This document shows, one piece after another, positions 37,040-48,321 of a DNA stretch of 64,000 nt. A program made the translations under genes and the position numbers. The notes below the pieces were generated by a model. That model saw only the letters and a program-made list of their open reading frames with translations. It did not search any database and was not told where the DNA came from. The stretch spans positions 10,144,238-10,208,237 of the forward strand of contig CM036619.1 in NCBI GenBank assembly GCA_020746105.1. The letters run 5' to 3'. The first letter of the stretch is position 1. Every line of letters begins with the position of its first letter. The stretch is from Trogon surrucura. Taxonomy: Eukaryota > Chordata > Aves > Trogoniformes > Trogonidae.

Positions 37040-37247
37040 TTAATTTTTCCCTATTTTTCCACAGTTTCCTCCTGACATCATCAAGCAACCATTTGGTACT
37101 TGTTTCATGTTGCACGTGCTAGGCAAGGGGAATGACTTCATGCCTCTAAAGCCAAGCCTTTGTTCTACCAGCTCTTTGCACAGATGCTGCCACCAGCGCT
37201 CCAGCCACGGCCGTAGGGACCAGTCTCCATCACCGGTCTCACATGTC
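37040..37247 (-). CDS. Weak candidate terminal coding exon
   Basis: On the minus strand a strong acceptor (TTCTACTACTACTTTTTTAG) opens 1 nt + 68 codons to a TAA. The first half is GC3-rich and retains CpGs (ACCGGT, TACGGCCG, GAGCGC) and encodes WSLRPWLERWWQHLCKELVE, then QRLGFRG. A second frame in the same segment is also open for 26 codons. Its phase does not fit directly after the 47.5-kb exon, so it is not part of the main chain proposed here. No AATAAA close behind the stop. May be an exon of another transcript, or chance. Confidence 0.2.
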
Positions 37248-38207
37248 CTAAAAAAGTAGTAGTAGAATGACTGGGAATGTAAGGATCCAACTTGAAAGAG
37301 GTTTCCTGACTCAGAACTGGGCTGGAGACCAGAGGAGATTTCTGAGGGAGAGATGCCCCAAAGGGTCCCTCCTGCCACCCCAGCTCTGCTGCCATAGTCT
37401 GCACGGTGTCACTTGGCCAACACAACCCATCTCAGTAGACCAGGCATGATTCCCAAGCCTGGTCATATCCAAGGAATGCTGTAACTAATGCTGGTTTCCT
37501 GAGTTTCCGTCTTTGAAATAAAAACCAGTAACACACCATAAGCCGTAGAAGGTGCTTAAGCAAGCCTTTTCCTATAGTGCTCCTATTTTGTTCCTAGCGG
37601 GTACCATAATATAATGATATAGGTTAATATTGCACGTGGGACTTACATTAAGGCTATTTCAGATGAGCTAATTACCAGTGCCTTAAGCAACGGCACCAAT
37701 CAGTGGATGTTACTTCTGTATCTCATTACTTCCACCAGCAAATGACAAAATGAAATTCACAGTAATAATTTTTATCACTTTTTTTATTGCTATGAAGTCC
37801 TAGGAGAACCAGGAAATCTGAAGACATGACATTTTCTTTCCAACATCCTACATAGGCAGGACTGTCCAAAAAAGTCAATTTTAAGAGAGAAGGAGCATTT
37901 TAGGAAGCAGGTACTTGCCTTCAGAGTCAATGACCTCTGAAAAGCAGTGAAGCCTGTAATCATCCTACAGAAAACACAGTAAAGTCCCCATCCTGCAAAA
38001 ATTGTGTGTATGTGTGTGTGCATGCTCATGGTTCTATGAATTTAAATTGGATGACTCATAAACTTCACATTATTAATTACATTTGTGGGAGCTAGGGGTC
38101 AGCTCTACAAAATATTACTTCTTGCTTCTATAGTTAGCTAAGAGTTTTACATTATTAGTTTAACCAAGGTAGACCATACAAAAGAAACCAATTAAGAAAC
38201 CTCAAAG

Positions 38208-38226
38208 AAAAAAAAAAAAAAAAAAA
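38208..38226. repeat. Poly-A run
   Basis: Nineteen consecutive A; no retroposed gene body recognised upstream. Confidence 0.9.
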
Positions 38227-38890
38227 GATGTTTTAATGATTGGGAGTGAACCACAAGACAGAAAGAGCAAAGTCTGTATTCCAGAACCGAGCAACCAAAC
38301 GGCCTTCATATTACTTTTACTTTTTTGAGTTTACTCTCTGACAAAGTGGCATAAAGCGAGTTTTCAAACTCTCATATTTCTTTAAGAATGCTCTCCCTCT
38401 GGCTTCTAAGCTGCCCCCTCAACCCTGCCAAACCACCCCTGGAGTAAATCAGCACTGGTACCCTGCAACTATCTCACAACCAACCATATAAATCTTATGT
38501 TAGAGCAGAGAAGAGCGGGTAAAAGAGGTAAAATTGAGGACTAGCAGGTAGTCATGGTTGGTGGCCCACAGGCGTTCAGGAGGATTACCCTGCTGTTGCA
38601 AAACTGAGGGTGAAACATCATGTCCTCCTTAGAACAGGAAAATCATACACATTTTAACTAAAACATCACTACGTAGAAATAAAGGGAGGAAAATATCCCA
38701 TCCAGAGCAGTGAAGGAAGGAGAGGGCAGGGTTGAACGCAGGGCTGCTGCTCAGACTTCGCAGCCCCCCGGGGCAGCTTGTGTTTCCAGGCGTTGCAGAT
38801 CTGATTTCAGGCTCAGCCACGGGCAGGCTAAGGGTTAACGGGAGACGCAGCACGTTAACTGTATCTGTGGAGATTATGGCATGTTTATCC

Positions 38891-38932
38891 AGTGTTCAGA
38901 TTTCCTGTCTGAGTGTTTGGATTTCCTGAAAT
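38891..38932. repeat. 21-bp tandem duplication
   Basis: AGTGTTCAGATTTCCTGTCTG (two bases differ in the middle and three near the end) is followed at once by AGTGTTTGGATTTCCTGAAA. It lies about 360 bp upstream of the plus-strand candidate start codon. Confidence 0.75.
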
Positions 38933-39294
38933 CCCTGCTATCAGCCCAAGTGCTGTCCACTGAGCAGACCTTTTTCTCTCTCTCTCCTTTTTTTTTTTTA
39001 AATTCCCCCTCTTCTTTTTTTTTTTTTAAACTTTGCTCACATGGTAGGTTTTCCTTCCTGCTCTTTTTCCAGTTGTAGTGCCTGTGTCTCCTCACCGGTC
39101 AGGACATTTATGGATGCAGATCAACACTCCTAGATTCCAGAACTTTGGGGATTGCCGTACATTGGATTTCCTTTTTTTTTTATTATTGTTATTTTATTTC
39201 ACTTCTTTTCATCTTTTTGTGGCAAGAAAACCTGAAGAAACGTGCTCTTTTTCAGCTGCCCGTGGGAGAATACATTTTAGTCTGAGATGGAATC

Positions 39295-39351
39295 ATGGCC
39301 TTAGGTTTGAGGACCAAATCTGGAATGGGAATTCAGACTGCACGCGTCCTG
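39295..39351 (+). CDS. Candidate first coding exon on the plus strand
   Basis: ATG at 39295 has A at -3 and G at +4 (good initiation context), an in-frame TGA four codons upstream, and 19 open codons (MALGLRTKSGMGIQTARVL) ending exactly at GTGAGTT, a consensus donor. The 600 bp upstream have raised GC near 38.75-38.85 kb, then pyrimidine-rich runs. A competing ATG five bases earlier (ATGGAATCATGG) would give a six-codon frame. No signal peptide or domain is visible in 19 residues and I do not recognise the N-terminus. No second exon was identified in the remaining plus strand, so it would lie far downstream. Confidence 0.3.
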
Positions 39352-39599
39352 GTGAGTTACAGCGCGTCGGGGCTGAGAGTGGCTGCTAACGAGCAGCTCT
39401 GAGACAGGGACAAAGGGTGAGCCCATCCATTCAATGTGGCTGCTGAGCAAACTGCAGAAAGCAGATGGGTGAAGCTAAAGTTAGAACTTTTTCCCCAGAA
39501 AAAAAATCCCCAAACAACCAAAGTCTATTTTTAATTCCTAAAAATACACACAGCTCTACAGCCCAGGTAGCATCTAGGTAAATTTTAATGCCGAAAAAT

Positions 39600-39715
39600 G
39601 TGTAACGTCAGATTCTGCGAGTCCTCACTCCTGTAACTTTTACTCATGCAAACAGCCTCAATGACTTTAAAAAGAGCTCATGTAAGAAAAGACTTACAGA
39701 ACGGGGCCCACACTG
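39600..39715. repeat. Decayed ancient palindromic interspersed repeat
   Basis: CAGATTCTGCGAGTCCTCACTC, then TTACTCATGCAAACAGCC, TCAATGACTTT, AGAGCTCATGTAAG, and CTTACAGAACGGGGCCC. Outer and inner segments are roughly mirror complementary (ACTCATG against CATGTAAG around TCAATGACTTT), as in an old sauropsid repeat with TTACTCAGGCAAAA...TTTTGCCTGAGTAA arms. Diverged; family name not asserted. Confidence 0.45.
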
Positions 39716-40134
39716 AGTAAACTGCAATGCCTCATCTAAGCAAAAATTTAAAGAAAAATGAGAAATTTCTGAGTGTCTCTTCATGTTTCCTTGGCCTTTT
39801 ATGTTTTATTGTTGATCTAGATTTAAGTTTTAAGCAGAATCCAAGTGCCAGCTATTTCTCCTATTGTCTCTTAAATAAGTTTGCAGCAGGAGTGAAAACG
39901 TATTTCATGCAGCAATGTTTCGGGAGGCCAGAAAGGGGTTTTCTGTTGTTGGAGGGAAAATGCTGAGTGCTGTGTTGCTCTGAATGAACTGGAAAGCTGC
40001 ATCCAGACATGGGGCTTAGCTAAGGTTTTGGCTTCATTTTTGGATGTGAGAGTCCATGACGGCGTTATTAGCCTTAGGTGGTTTTAATTAAACTGCAGCC
40101 GCAAATGCAACAAGTTGACCAGTCTCAAAGTCAG

Positions 40135-40144
40135 TGACTCAGCA
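40135..40144 (+). promoter_or_regulatory. AP-1 / NF-E2-like motif
   Basis: TGACTCAGCA matches the extended AP-1/NF-E2/Maf half-site consensus. It lies in a block with TTAATTAAACTGCAGCCGCAAATGC that keeps a CpG. Single-motif evidence only. Confidence 0.25.
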
Positions 40145-42949
40145 TTTGAAAAGAAAAAGTCTTTTTTCTGGACATCTTAAAAGCAAGTTTCATTGCTGGC
40201 ACCCATGGAAGTGTTGTTAGAGTAAGATGCAGAATATAAAGCATCACCGCCTTGGCAACTTTTGTTCTGTCCCATAGCTAGAGGCTGTGGTTGCACTGAA
40301 CATTCCTGTGCTGCTACTTGGAACTGCTCCAGGGATTCGATTCCATGATTTGGAAATTGCTTAGATGTTTGGAAATATCTATGGGAAAAAACAGTTTTCT
40401 ACAATAATTTTACTTTAGTTCTGACTTTCCTTAGACTATTGAGTATGTCCTGAATTCTTGTGTATAATACCGCACTTCAGTCAGGAGACTGCAACATGTA
40501 AAGTCTTCGAGTTTAGCAGGACAGAATACTTTCCTTTTTTTATACCAATAAACAAACAAACAAAAAAGCCATTTTCCAAATTCTTTACAGAGCTTCCAAA
40601 TCTGAAGTTTTAAACCAGTTGTCTGGTGAGCTGGCTTTCTACATAATCCTTTGAATGTCATCCTGATGCTCTTCCTCAAGGTTTTCTTTGGTGTCAGTGA
40701 AAGGTTTGTGTGAGATCAGCCAGACTGGGCTCACATCTTTTCTCCCTTCAAGCCGTAATGAATTCATTTTTAGTTATTAACATGGGCCAACACTTAAACT
40801 GTTGGCATTTTATGTATTGAAATGCCAGTTCTTGCTGTGCACATAGGTTTGCACTCCCATTGTAGGGCACCGACCCTCAAAAACTGAAAGGGAAGACAAG
40901 GAACCTCTCACTGGAGTTAGACTGGACCATGGTGCCCTGCATTGTGGTTACCATGCAGTTTAGTGGTCTGTGATCACAGATGCGATTAAATCAGGTAGAG
41001 CAGAAATGTGATTCTAGTAAAGCTGGCAAAAGAGTCAAAATATTACTAATGATCAGTGAACCACAGAAAATACAGACAAGGACTTGGGGGAAATATTTGT
41101 CTAGGTCTAACCAAATCTCCTTGCCTGGGAAATTTTTTTGGCTTTCCAATGAGCAGGATGCTTGGGACTGAGTCAGTTGTGGGGTTTTTCCCCCCCCTTT
41201 TTTTCAGGACTATCAGAACTTTCTGGTTTCAGTCAAGTTGGAAATACTGTGGGAATAGTTTTTCTGATGGTATTTTGGTATTTCCTCTTCTGCTCACACC
41301 CATACCAGGAAGTGCAGAAGCACAACCTTCAGCTCATTGTGTACGTGTTTCTTTTTATAAACCTGAATTCTCTTCCCTCCCCTTTCTTTTTTTTTTCCTT
41401 CCTGTTGTAATAGCCCTCACATAGGACTAAGGTTCTCTTTAATTTTGACTGTGAAGTTTTTATATATCTTCATACAACAATACCACTAAATAGTTCCTTA
41501 ATAAGCAATTATCAAATTAGTGTTGAATTACCTAAGTGCAATATCCCCAGCTCAGCTACTCACAGAATGTGCCTATATCCTACAGTAGCTGTTTCTGCTT
41601 CCATTTACTCCTGTGCCTTCAGCAGCGTGAGGATTAACTGGCCACTAAGACCTATCTACTCAGCTGTCCATGAAAAAATTCTGCAAAAGGTCATGTTTTT
41701 TTGGTAACCAACTGTACCATGAAACTCTCTTAAGATGAGACACTTCATGCTTTAATGTTTTTCCCTCTCTCTTTTTCCCTTTATGCATCAGTGAGGAGGT
41801 CCAACTCATGCGCCCTCAATCCACGTGTCCAACTCATTCACCATCATGACTGCCAGTCCTCCTGCTTTCCTTGCTGTTGTTGGCAAGCACAGATAAACAG
41901 TTTTGACAGGCACGGAGTCCTGCAGAGCTAACTTCTTACACACGATGATGTTTCTCTGCTTACACGAGAAATGGGCCAGAGGAACTAAACCACTTTCACT
42001 GAAACTGTTCCCAACATCCAAAGTTTTTAACCTCTCCTTTTCTCACTGTTTTCCACAAAAAGCAAAGAATGCCGTTCTGTTTCATACCTGAGAAAGCAGA
42101 TCACGTTTGGATCATAGCTTTTCCCTCAAGACTTTTCTAGCCACCTTGTAGAGTCTTTAATCCGTCATTTTATAAATTAAAATAAACTTAAGATGTATCT
42201 TAAAGTTGGCCTGTGGTAAAATAGTTATCTATGGTTCCAGTTGAGTCCACTGTCATGAACACCACATGTACAATTCTGCCAGTCGTGTTTGGAAACTGTC
42301 CTCATGTAGGATTTGGTTTGTAAGACTATTTGCTCCTCAGCGGCTTCATGGTCCCCAGAAACAGAAGGAAATGCAAGCAAAGGGAATTCACTTCACTAAA
42401 AAATTCTGTAATTTAAGAAAAGGCAATGAAGTTACTGAGGAGTTTTGATCTCTATGCTTCTTTTGGGGTGTTTGTTTCTTCATTGCTGTTGGCTCCAAGT
42501 GTCTCTCTTGGGCTTTGGGGAGCTGCAGTGCTTCAGACAGAGGACACGAGGTGGGAGAGGGAACAACGGTGTGGTTCATTATTTTAGACTATGGTTAGTA
42601 ACAGGGCTCAGCCTGGACCACCGATGACTCTCCTCCCATGGGATACCCACGAGGCAAGCTCCATCCATGCTGAACAGGGGTGATGTGCAGCTCCTCGCCC
42701 GGTCCCCCCTGAGCCTCAACACTGGGTTCAGCCCCACCAAGAGGCAGCGATGCTCTTCATGTGTCCTCCTCTATCTCGGCTGCAGTTAACACAATCCATC
42801 TGCTTCTGTGAGTCAGCAGAAAAGTATTCCGCTTTTATAAGAGTTAAGGGACATGGGATAGGGCAATGTCAAAGCGCAGAAGTCTTCCGCCGGCTTGGCG
42901 TTTGCACGGCATGCACAGAGACGAGGTCATGTTTTCGGTTCCCATTCAC

Positions 42950-42998
42950 CAGATGAGCTGATTTACACCAGCAGAGGCCTTGGCCCATTGTGTACACA
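42950..42998. repeat. Short piece of an ancient interspersed repeat
   Basis: GCTGATTTACACCAGCAGAGG followed by CCTTGGCCC matches the end of the GATTTACACCAGCTGAGGATCTGGCCC type, also seen at 21.0 kb. Confidence 0.4.
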
Positions 42999-45399
42999 GC
43001 CACGTCTGTTGAACAAGGCTCCTTTCATCGGCAGTAAACGTGAACAAATGTGCAAAAGGCAACAACAAGCGCACACTGCGATGTGAAGGCTGCTAGCAGT
43101 TTGGAAAAGTCGAAAGAAACCTCTATTTTCTTCTCATCAAAAGCAAAATGAGGAAGCCTCCCCCCTCCCCTTCCGCCCCCACCGCTACCACCCTGGCTCG
43201 AGCAAGTTGATCCGTAGGTATTTGTGTGGGGGTTTGCTCTCCGCGGTTAACCACATAACAATTTGAAGCATGTGGCTAACTCAAAAGAAACTGCTTTTAA
43301 ATGTTTGCAGACTGCAACTGCATTAGGGAGAGGGGAGCCCTGGCCAGGGGCTGCTGGCTGCCCTGGGGGCTGTGACAGGAAGCCTCAAACATCCCACAGC
43401 AAGGTCCTGAGGAGAGAGGGGAAAAAAAAAGAGAAAAAAAGATTTTATCTCTAGGAGCTTCTCTTCTTGACATGCTCTGCAGTCAGGGCCAGATGTTCCC
43501 CACCTCCTGTTTTGTGTCTTTATTTGGTGTATCAGTGAGAAGTACCCGGCAGGAAACAAAGCAGAGAGTTGAGGAGTCGTGATGAGGAGGACGGCGTTTA
43601 AGCATGAAGCTTTCATAAATAAAGCCAGCAGAAAAATAACAAACAAATTGGAGGTGCTTTGCTGTGAAGCCAAGCACGCCTGAGACCAGTGGATGATCCC
43701 CAAGGGAAGTGGTGAAAGGCCGGAGGCACGGGGCTGTAGAGCCGGGCCGCAGGGGGTAAAGCACGGAGCAACCCTGCTTAGGGTAGTAAAATGCCCCATT
43801 CAAGCTCTTCCATCCCTTAAACACAAATTTGTTGGAGATGGAGAAAAGGTTGGAGGGAGGATATGCGTGAACAAGAAATGAGGAGTTGTGCTTGTGGGAG
43901 TAAAGATCCCAACACCCGCATGGTGCCACAGAGCTCATTATCACAGACCTGTGGGGCTAAGCTAATATCCATCTTAAAAAATTTTTGGCCTTAAAGAAAC
44001 TAATAGAACTGAGGATTGCAACATTTCCCCATGGGAGGAGATGCCTGTGAGACATTCTGCAAATGGTTTGTGACTCCCAAAGGTCATGGGTTTTTAATTT
44101 TCATCTATTTCCAGTGCATCCTCAGTTGATGATTAGGAGATCCTCTCCTTGGCTACAAACAGACATGCTCCTAAGTATTCATTGTGCAAATAAAATAGCC
44201 CAATTAATCTTTTTCATCTGGCTGCAAGCCTCATTTGTAATTCAGCAGGTAAAAATACCCTATCTGTACAATCACCAGAGCGGCCCCTGATCTAGGAAAG
44301 TAAACGACTTTAGGAGTGCAGACTTCAGGTTGAAAATTCAAGCTGGGTTGGAGGAAGGGCAAATAAGGCCTTGCCAAGTCTCCTCTCCCAGTTATGGCAG
44401 CTGAAGCAGTGGCCTTATGGCACAGGGATGGGGTGGGATTGCAGCTAGAAACCAAGAGATGCCCCAGGGTCCCAGGAGGATCTGCAACCACATGCATTTT
44501 TCCATATCTATTCTCCAGTATGGGGAATAGCTTTTAGTTAGTGGCTGAACAACAGCCCTGGAATTGCCACCTTCTAACACTGAAGTATGATGTGGCCACA
44601 GGCAAGTCACAGCATGGCACTTCCCAGATCAGCAGCAAGAGAAACGTGGCTGGCTCCCCTTTCCTCTCATTCACCCCTGGAGTACTTAGAAAGAAGTGTG
44701 TAAGTGGGAAAGATAGGGCACACGGTTGACGTGCTCCTCAGAGCTACTGGGGCAAGAAGACAGAGATGTCTCCTGCCAAGGAGGGTGCAGCTGCATGCCC
44801 TTTTTGTACCACTTGGCCACGTGTATAGAAAGTAGCTTTGTTTTGGCCAGAATTGACAGCCAGAAGGGCAGCAGGACATTTCAGGAACTAGAAAAAGCCT
44901 CATGGTATCCAGATTCTGCATAGCACCAAGCCCTTAGCATAGTGTTCCGGTTCTATATAAGAACATAAATCCATCTGAGCCAACACTTCAGGATGCCGCC
45001 TCCAGTAGTGGCTGACATGTAGGATGCAAAAGTTGAAGATGGAGCACATGTATCTGTATTTTCCTAGATTATGGCCCTTGCTTTCTAGGATCTTACCTGT
45101 AGGATTTGCTGAGTCAGAGCTCATACTTAGGATGCACTTGTTCTGCAGATATTTGCAATATGGATTTCTAGGCTTTTTTCTACTTAAACTAATAGACATT
45201 TTAAACATCCATGAAAAAAAAAGGGCTTATAGGGGTACAAGAAGTTGGTAGACAAAAACAGGTAGACAAATTCATGGAAGGGATTTTGTTCTGAAATTAC
45301 AGGTATGAAATCATTATCAACAGTGAGGGTCCAATCCTAGTCTCCTATTGACTTATAGCAGTGCTACAAATTGAATTTTGTGGAAACATTCCAGATTTA

Positions 45400-45598
45400 T
45401 TTATCTTCACCAGGAGGGTGACAAGACACTGGAACAGGTTGCCCGGAGAGGTGGTGGGAGCCCCATCCCTGGAACTTTTTAAGGCCAGGCTGGATGGGGC
45501 TCTGGGCAATATGGTCTAGTGGGGGATGTCCCTGCCCATGGCAGGGGGGTTGGAACTAGATGATCTTTAGTGTCCCTTCCAACCCTGACAATTCTAAA
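45400..45598 (+). mobile_element. CR1 LINE 3' fragment
   Basis: CTTCACCAGGAGGGTGACAAG, ACTGGAACAGGTTGCCCGGAG, then GGCCAGGCTGGATGGGGCTCTGG and GTTGGAACTAGATGATCTTTAG to CCTTCCAACCCTGACAATTCT. Plus strand, about 200 bp, terminal repeat nearly lost. The tail type (GGCAGGGGGGTTGGAACTAG) differs from the other copies here. Confidence 0.92.
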
Positions 45599-47439
45599 TA
45601 AGATCTATGACAGCACAATGGAACTCCAATGTTTCTTTTATCTAATTTAGTGTGGAGCTATAGTGCTGCTTTCCTTCTACATCCAAATCCAAGCAGTTCA
45701 GCAGTCACCCAAATTAATATGCTTACTGATGTAATCATTTACCTAATGGTACATTTGTCATAAAATGTGTAAGACTGCATTCTCTGCTGCTGTAGGATAC
45801 TGACTCCATCCATCTGATCAGAGGCAGGTTGTAGTTGCATATCCTTTAATAATTGTTTCAGAAGGTGTCTTTTTATTCCTGTTCATAATTAGTAGCTGAG
45901 TACTTAGCAAAGCTTGCCAGGATCAGAAATTCACGTGTTTCAGTAGTTATCTATATTCATGAGCAAAGAGTATCTCTACCTTGTTAAAATAATTTCTGAA
46001 CATATTTTATTAAAACTAATGGGTGCTGTAATTCTACATTAAATGCAGAACTTTTAAGTCTCTATCAATCAGCAGTGTATAATTCTGATCTTACACTTGT
46101 CCTAAATTAATGTCACAATCTGACTCCAGGTTAGTCAATAGTAAGATAGCTCTTAACCAGAATCCCAGATCTCACAAATTGTTTAAATGTTACCATTTTT
46201 ATTTTCTGTGTTTAAAAAGTTGCAGTTGGAAAAAAGCTATCACATTCATGTGTTGACCAGGATGGGGTTAAAAATTTACTTCTGACCCAAGGTGATCTAC
46301 AGCTGGTATTCATTCTCATTACCTAGACAGACAAATGGGATTTGGTTCAGTTGAAACAAACTTCCTCACCATCCAGAATGTTAGACTTAAAGGGCATCAG
46401 TATCAGCAGGAACAAGGATAAAAAGGTGACTGTAAGTCATGTTTTGCTCCTGTATGTTGGAGCCCTACAACGGGCCTACCTGACACCTGGTCTGAATTAG
46501 AGAAAACACTTGACAGGTGAGATTTATGTTTTTCTTCCTAGGGTTCCAAGGAAGCTCTGAGCAGCACTTACAGAGTCCCCTCTGTAGGGTGGTATATACA
46601 TGTATGCACATGGTATATCATAAACTGTGCATCATCCCTTCCATTGCCTTCAAGTGCAGAGAACAGCCCGGTTGTAAGGCTCCTCTTCAGCCAGAAACCT
46701 CCTTGCCATAAGGACCATTTCCAAGACTAATTCTGCTCATTTTAAGACTGTTTCATTTCTCAAACAGTCAGGAGACCCAAAGCAGCTCCTTCACAAGGCT
46801 GGAACCTGCAATAAGCCCATGTCTGTGAGTCATATTGGCAGTTTCCTAAGCAAAGTTCTCCAGTGACTACAACTTGAGAAAGAGGGTAGGCTTAAGTTCC
46901 TGCAACAGATTTGCACCTTTAGACAGATCAGACACAGGTGAGAACACGACCCCAGCCAGTGAGACCAGGTGTAGCCTGACCCTAAGGAAAACAAGGAGTC
47001 TTACACAACATTTTTTCGTGATGCTGGATACTGAAGAACACCTTATCATTTAAGGGAATCTTATTCATGTTGCAATTTGCATCCTGGGACAAAAAAAAAA
47101 AAAAACCACAAACTTATATTGTGGAAATCTAGATCATATAAATGGAGCTTAAATAACCTGTTAGTGAGAAGTCTGCAATATTTGTAGCCGGGTCTCTGTG
47201 AGACTCAGTTAATTGCACTGTGTGTGTACATGTCCGCCCAAGACTTTGAAGCCCTATCAACCAAGACAGATGGAGGAACAGAGATCTCAAATGCTCCTAC
47301 ATATTTTGTAAAAACAGGCAGATAGCTAGAAGAAAACAAACGCTGCTTGTAACCTCTGACTACCTCCTCCCCAAGGGAAAAGCCACAAGTGCTATGAGGT
47401 GAAAAGGGAATTTCTGTGGGACTGCAGTGCTGTGCTCAC
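45599..47439. other. Unique sequence, nothing recognised
   Basis: About 1.8 kb of AT-rich, non-repetitive DNA; in the model, intron downstream of the 47.5-kb exon. Confidence 0.4.
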
Positions 47440-47561
47440 CACAACCTGGAGGAAGATCTCCCACGAGCATTTGTCCTTCAGCCTGACCGTGTGGGGTTTC
47501 AGCAGCTCGAAGTCCTCTTTGTGTTCATGCAATCCCACATACGCCCATGGGGCTTTAGGGG
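47440..47561 (-). CDS. Candidate internal coding exon, best-supported piece of the minus-strand gene
   Basis: On the minus strand: acceptor TGTCTTTCACTTAACTATTACAG, then 2 nt + 40 codons, then GTGAGCACAG (donor). Residues start PKAPWAYVGLHEHKEDFELL and continue KPHTVRLKDKCSWEIFLQVV. Third positions are strongly G/C (GAG GAC TTC GAG CTG CTG AAA CCC CAC ACG GTC AGG CTG AAG GAC), unlike surrounding DNA, and CpGs are retained. The alternating pattern suggests a beta-rich globular domain; I cannot name the family. Its two-base start fits the one-base end of the 58.7-kb exon (A|CC = Thr). An alternative donor six bases earlier (CAG|GTTGTG) keeps the same phase. Confidence 0.55.
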
Positions 47562-48321
47562 CTGTAATAGTTAAGTGAAAGACACCTGTTATTTATCTCA
47601 GTACTTAAATTCCCTCTCCTTGGAAGAAATGCCTTCTTGAACTATCACAGGCCATTTAACCACCACATTAATGTGAAAAGTGTTTCACGAGGATAATAAT
47701 ATCCTGAGATCAGTATTTCTGGTGCTGGCTGCTTGTACAGTGCCAAAGTTTTGCTTAGGCAAGCAATGCCAGGGGGCACCCTGTTTGCTGAAGCTGGCCA
47801 TTGTAGATGAAAGCTTAAAATGGTAATTTTCAAAAGCTGCTTGCCTAAAATTCAGAGCCTTTCCTCATATCAGAGTCCTGAATAAATTATTTCAATGTGA
47901 TTTTGAAAGTGAGATCAGTTATTTTAGACTACTGATTAGGGTTTCAGTAGACAAGAGTTGAGCACTTCCTCTTGAGTTGCCCAGTGCAGGACAACGTATC
48001 TCATTCCTGAGCTGTGGAACATTTGTTTTTATAGTTTAAGGTCCTCCTGAACAGAAGTCATCAGCTGGGCCAGGCTGTTGAAGACAAGTCAATTTGGATC
48101 TTGGAGAAAATGCAGACCTCACTCCAGAATGTCAACTTGGATGGGAAAGAAACCAGATCCCCAGGAAGGACCATTTAGTGCCTTTGCTCCTCAGCACCTC
48201 CAGTCATCTGTATTAATCTGCAACCTGCATTAATTTACCAGGTTTAGTAGGAGATGAGTGGTGGTCTCAGAACTGAACTCTCTTATCCAGCTCCTACTCC
48301 AAATGCAAAGTGCAGTGGGCT
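47562..48321. other. Unique sequence, nothing recognised
   Basis: Intronic in the proposed model; no conserved motif or repeat seen. Confidence 0.4.

Larger units (their letters stand above)
33669..39294. other. Mostly unique AT-rich sequence with homopolymer runs; one weak exon candidate
   Basis: Contains T18 at 34618-34635 and A19 at 38208-38226. A GC-richer open segment with a strong acceptor lies at 37040-37247 (minus). Near 38720-38860 composition rises in GC, followed by a 21-bp tandem duplication at 38891-38932 and pyrimidine-rich runs before the plus-strand candidate exon. Confidence 0.35.
39352..45399. other. Unique sequence with two old repeat fragments
   Basis: No convincing exon. 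Patches at about 40070-40145 (TTAATTAAACTGCAG, TGACTCAGCA) and 42810-43110 look like conserved noncoding DNA. A weak 46-nt exon candidate at 45097-45142 (minus) has a strong donor but does not fit the phase chain. Confidence 0.35.

Noticed and set aside
41806-42021. 71-codon minus-strand frame
   Set aside because: GTAAG-like sites fall inside it, length is ordinary for chance, and no domain is visible.
43323-43944. Two overlapping minus-strand frames of 158 and 153 codons
   Set aside because: Both frames are open over the same GC-richer DNA and neither shows coding bias or domains; composition explains them.
45097-45142. 46-nt segment ending CAG|GTAAGATC (minus)
   Set aside because: Excellent donor, but its outgoing phase fits no later exon in the chain and the acceptor is weak.
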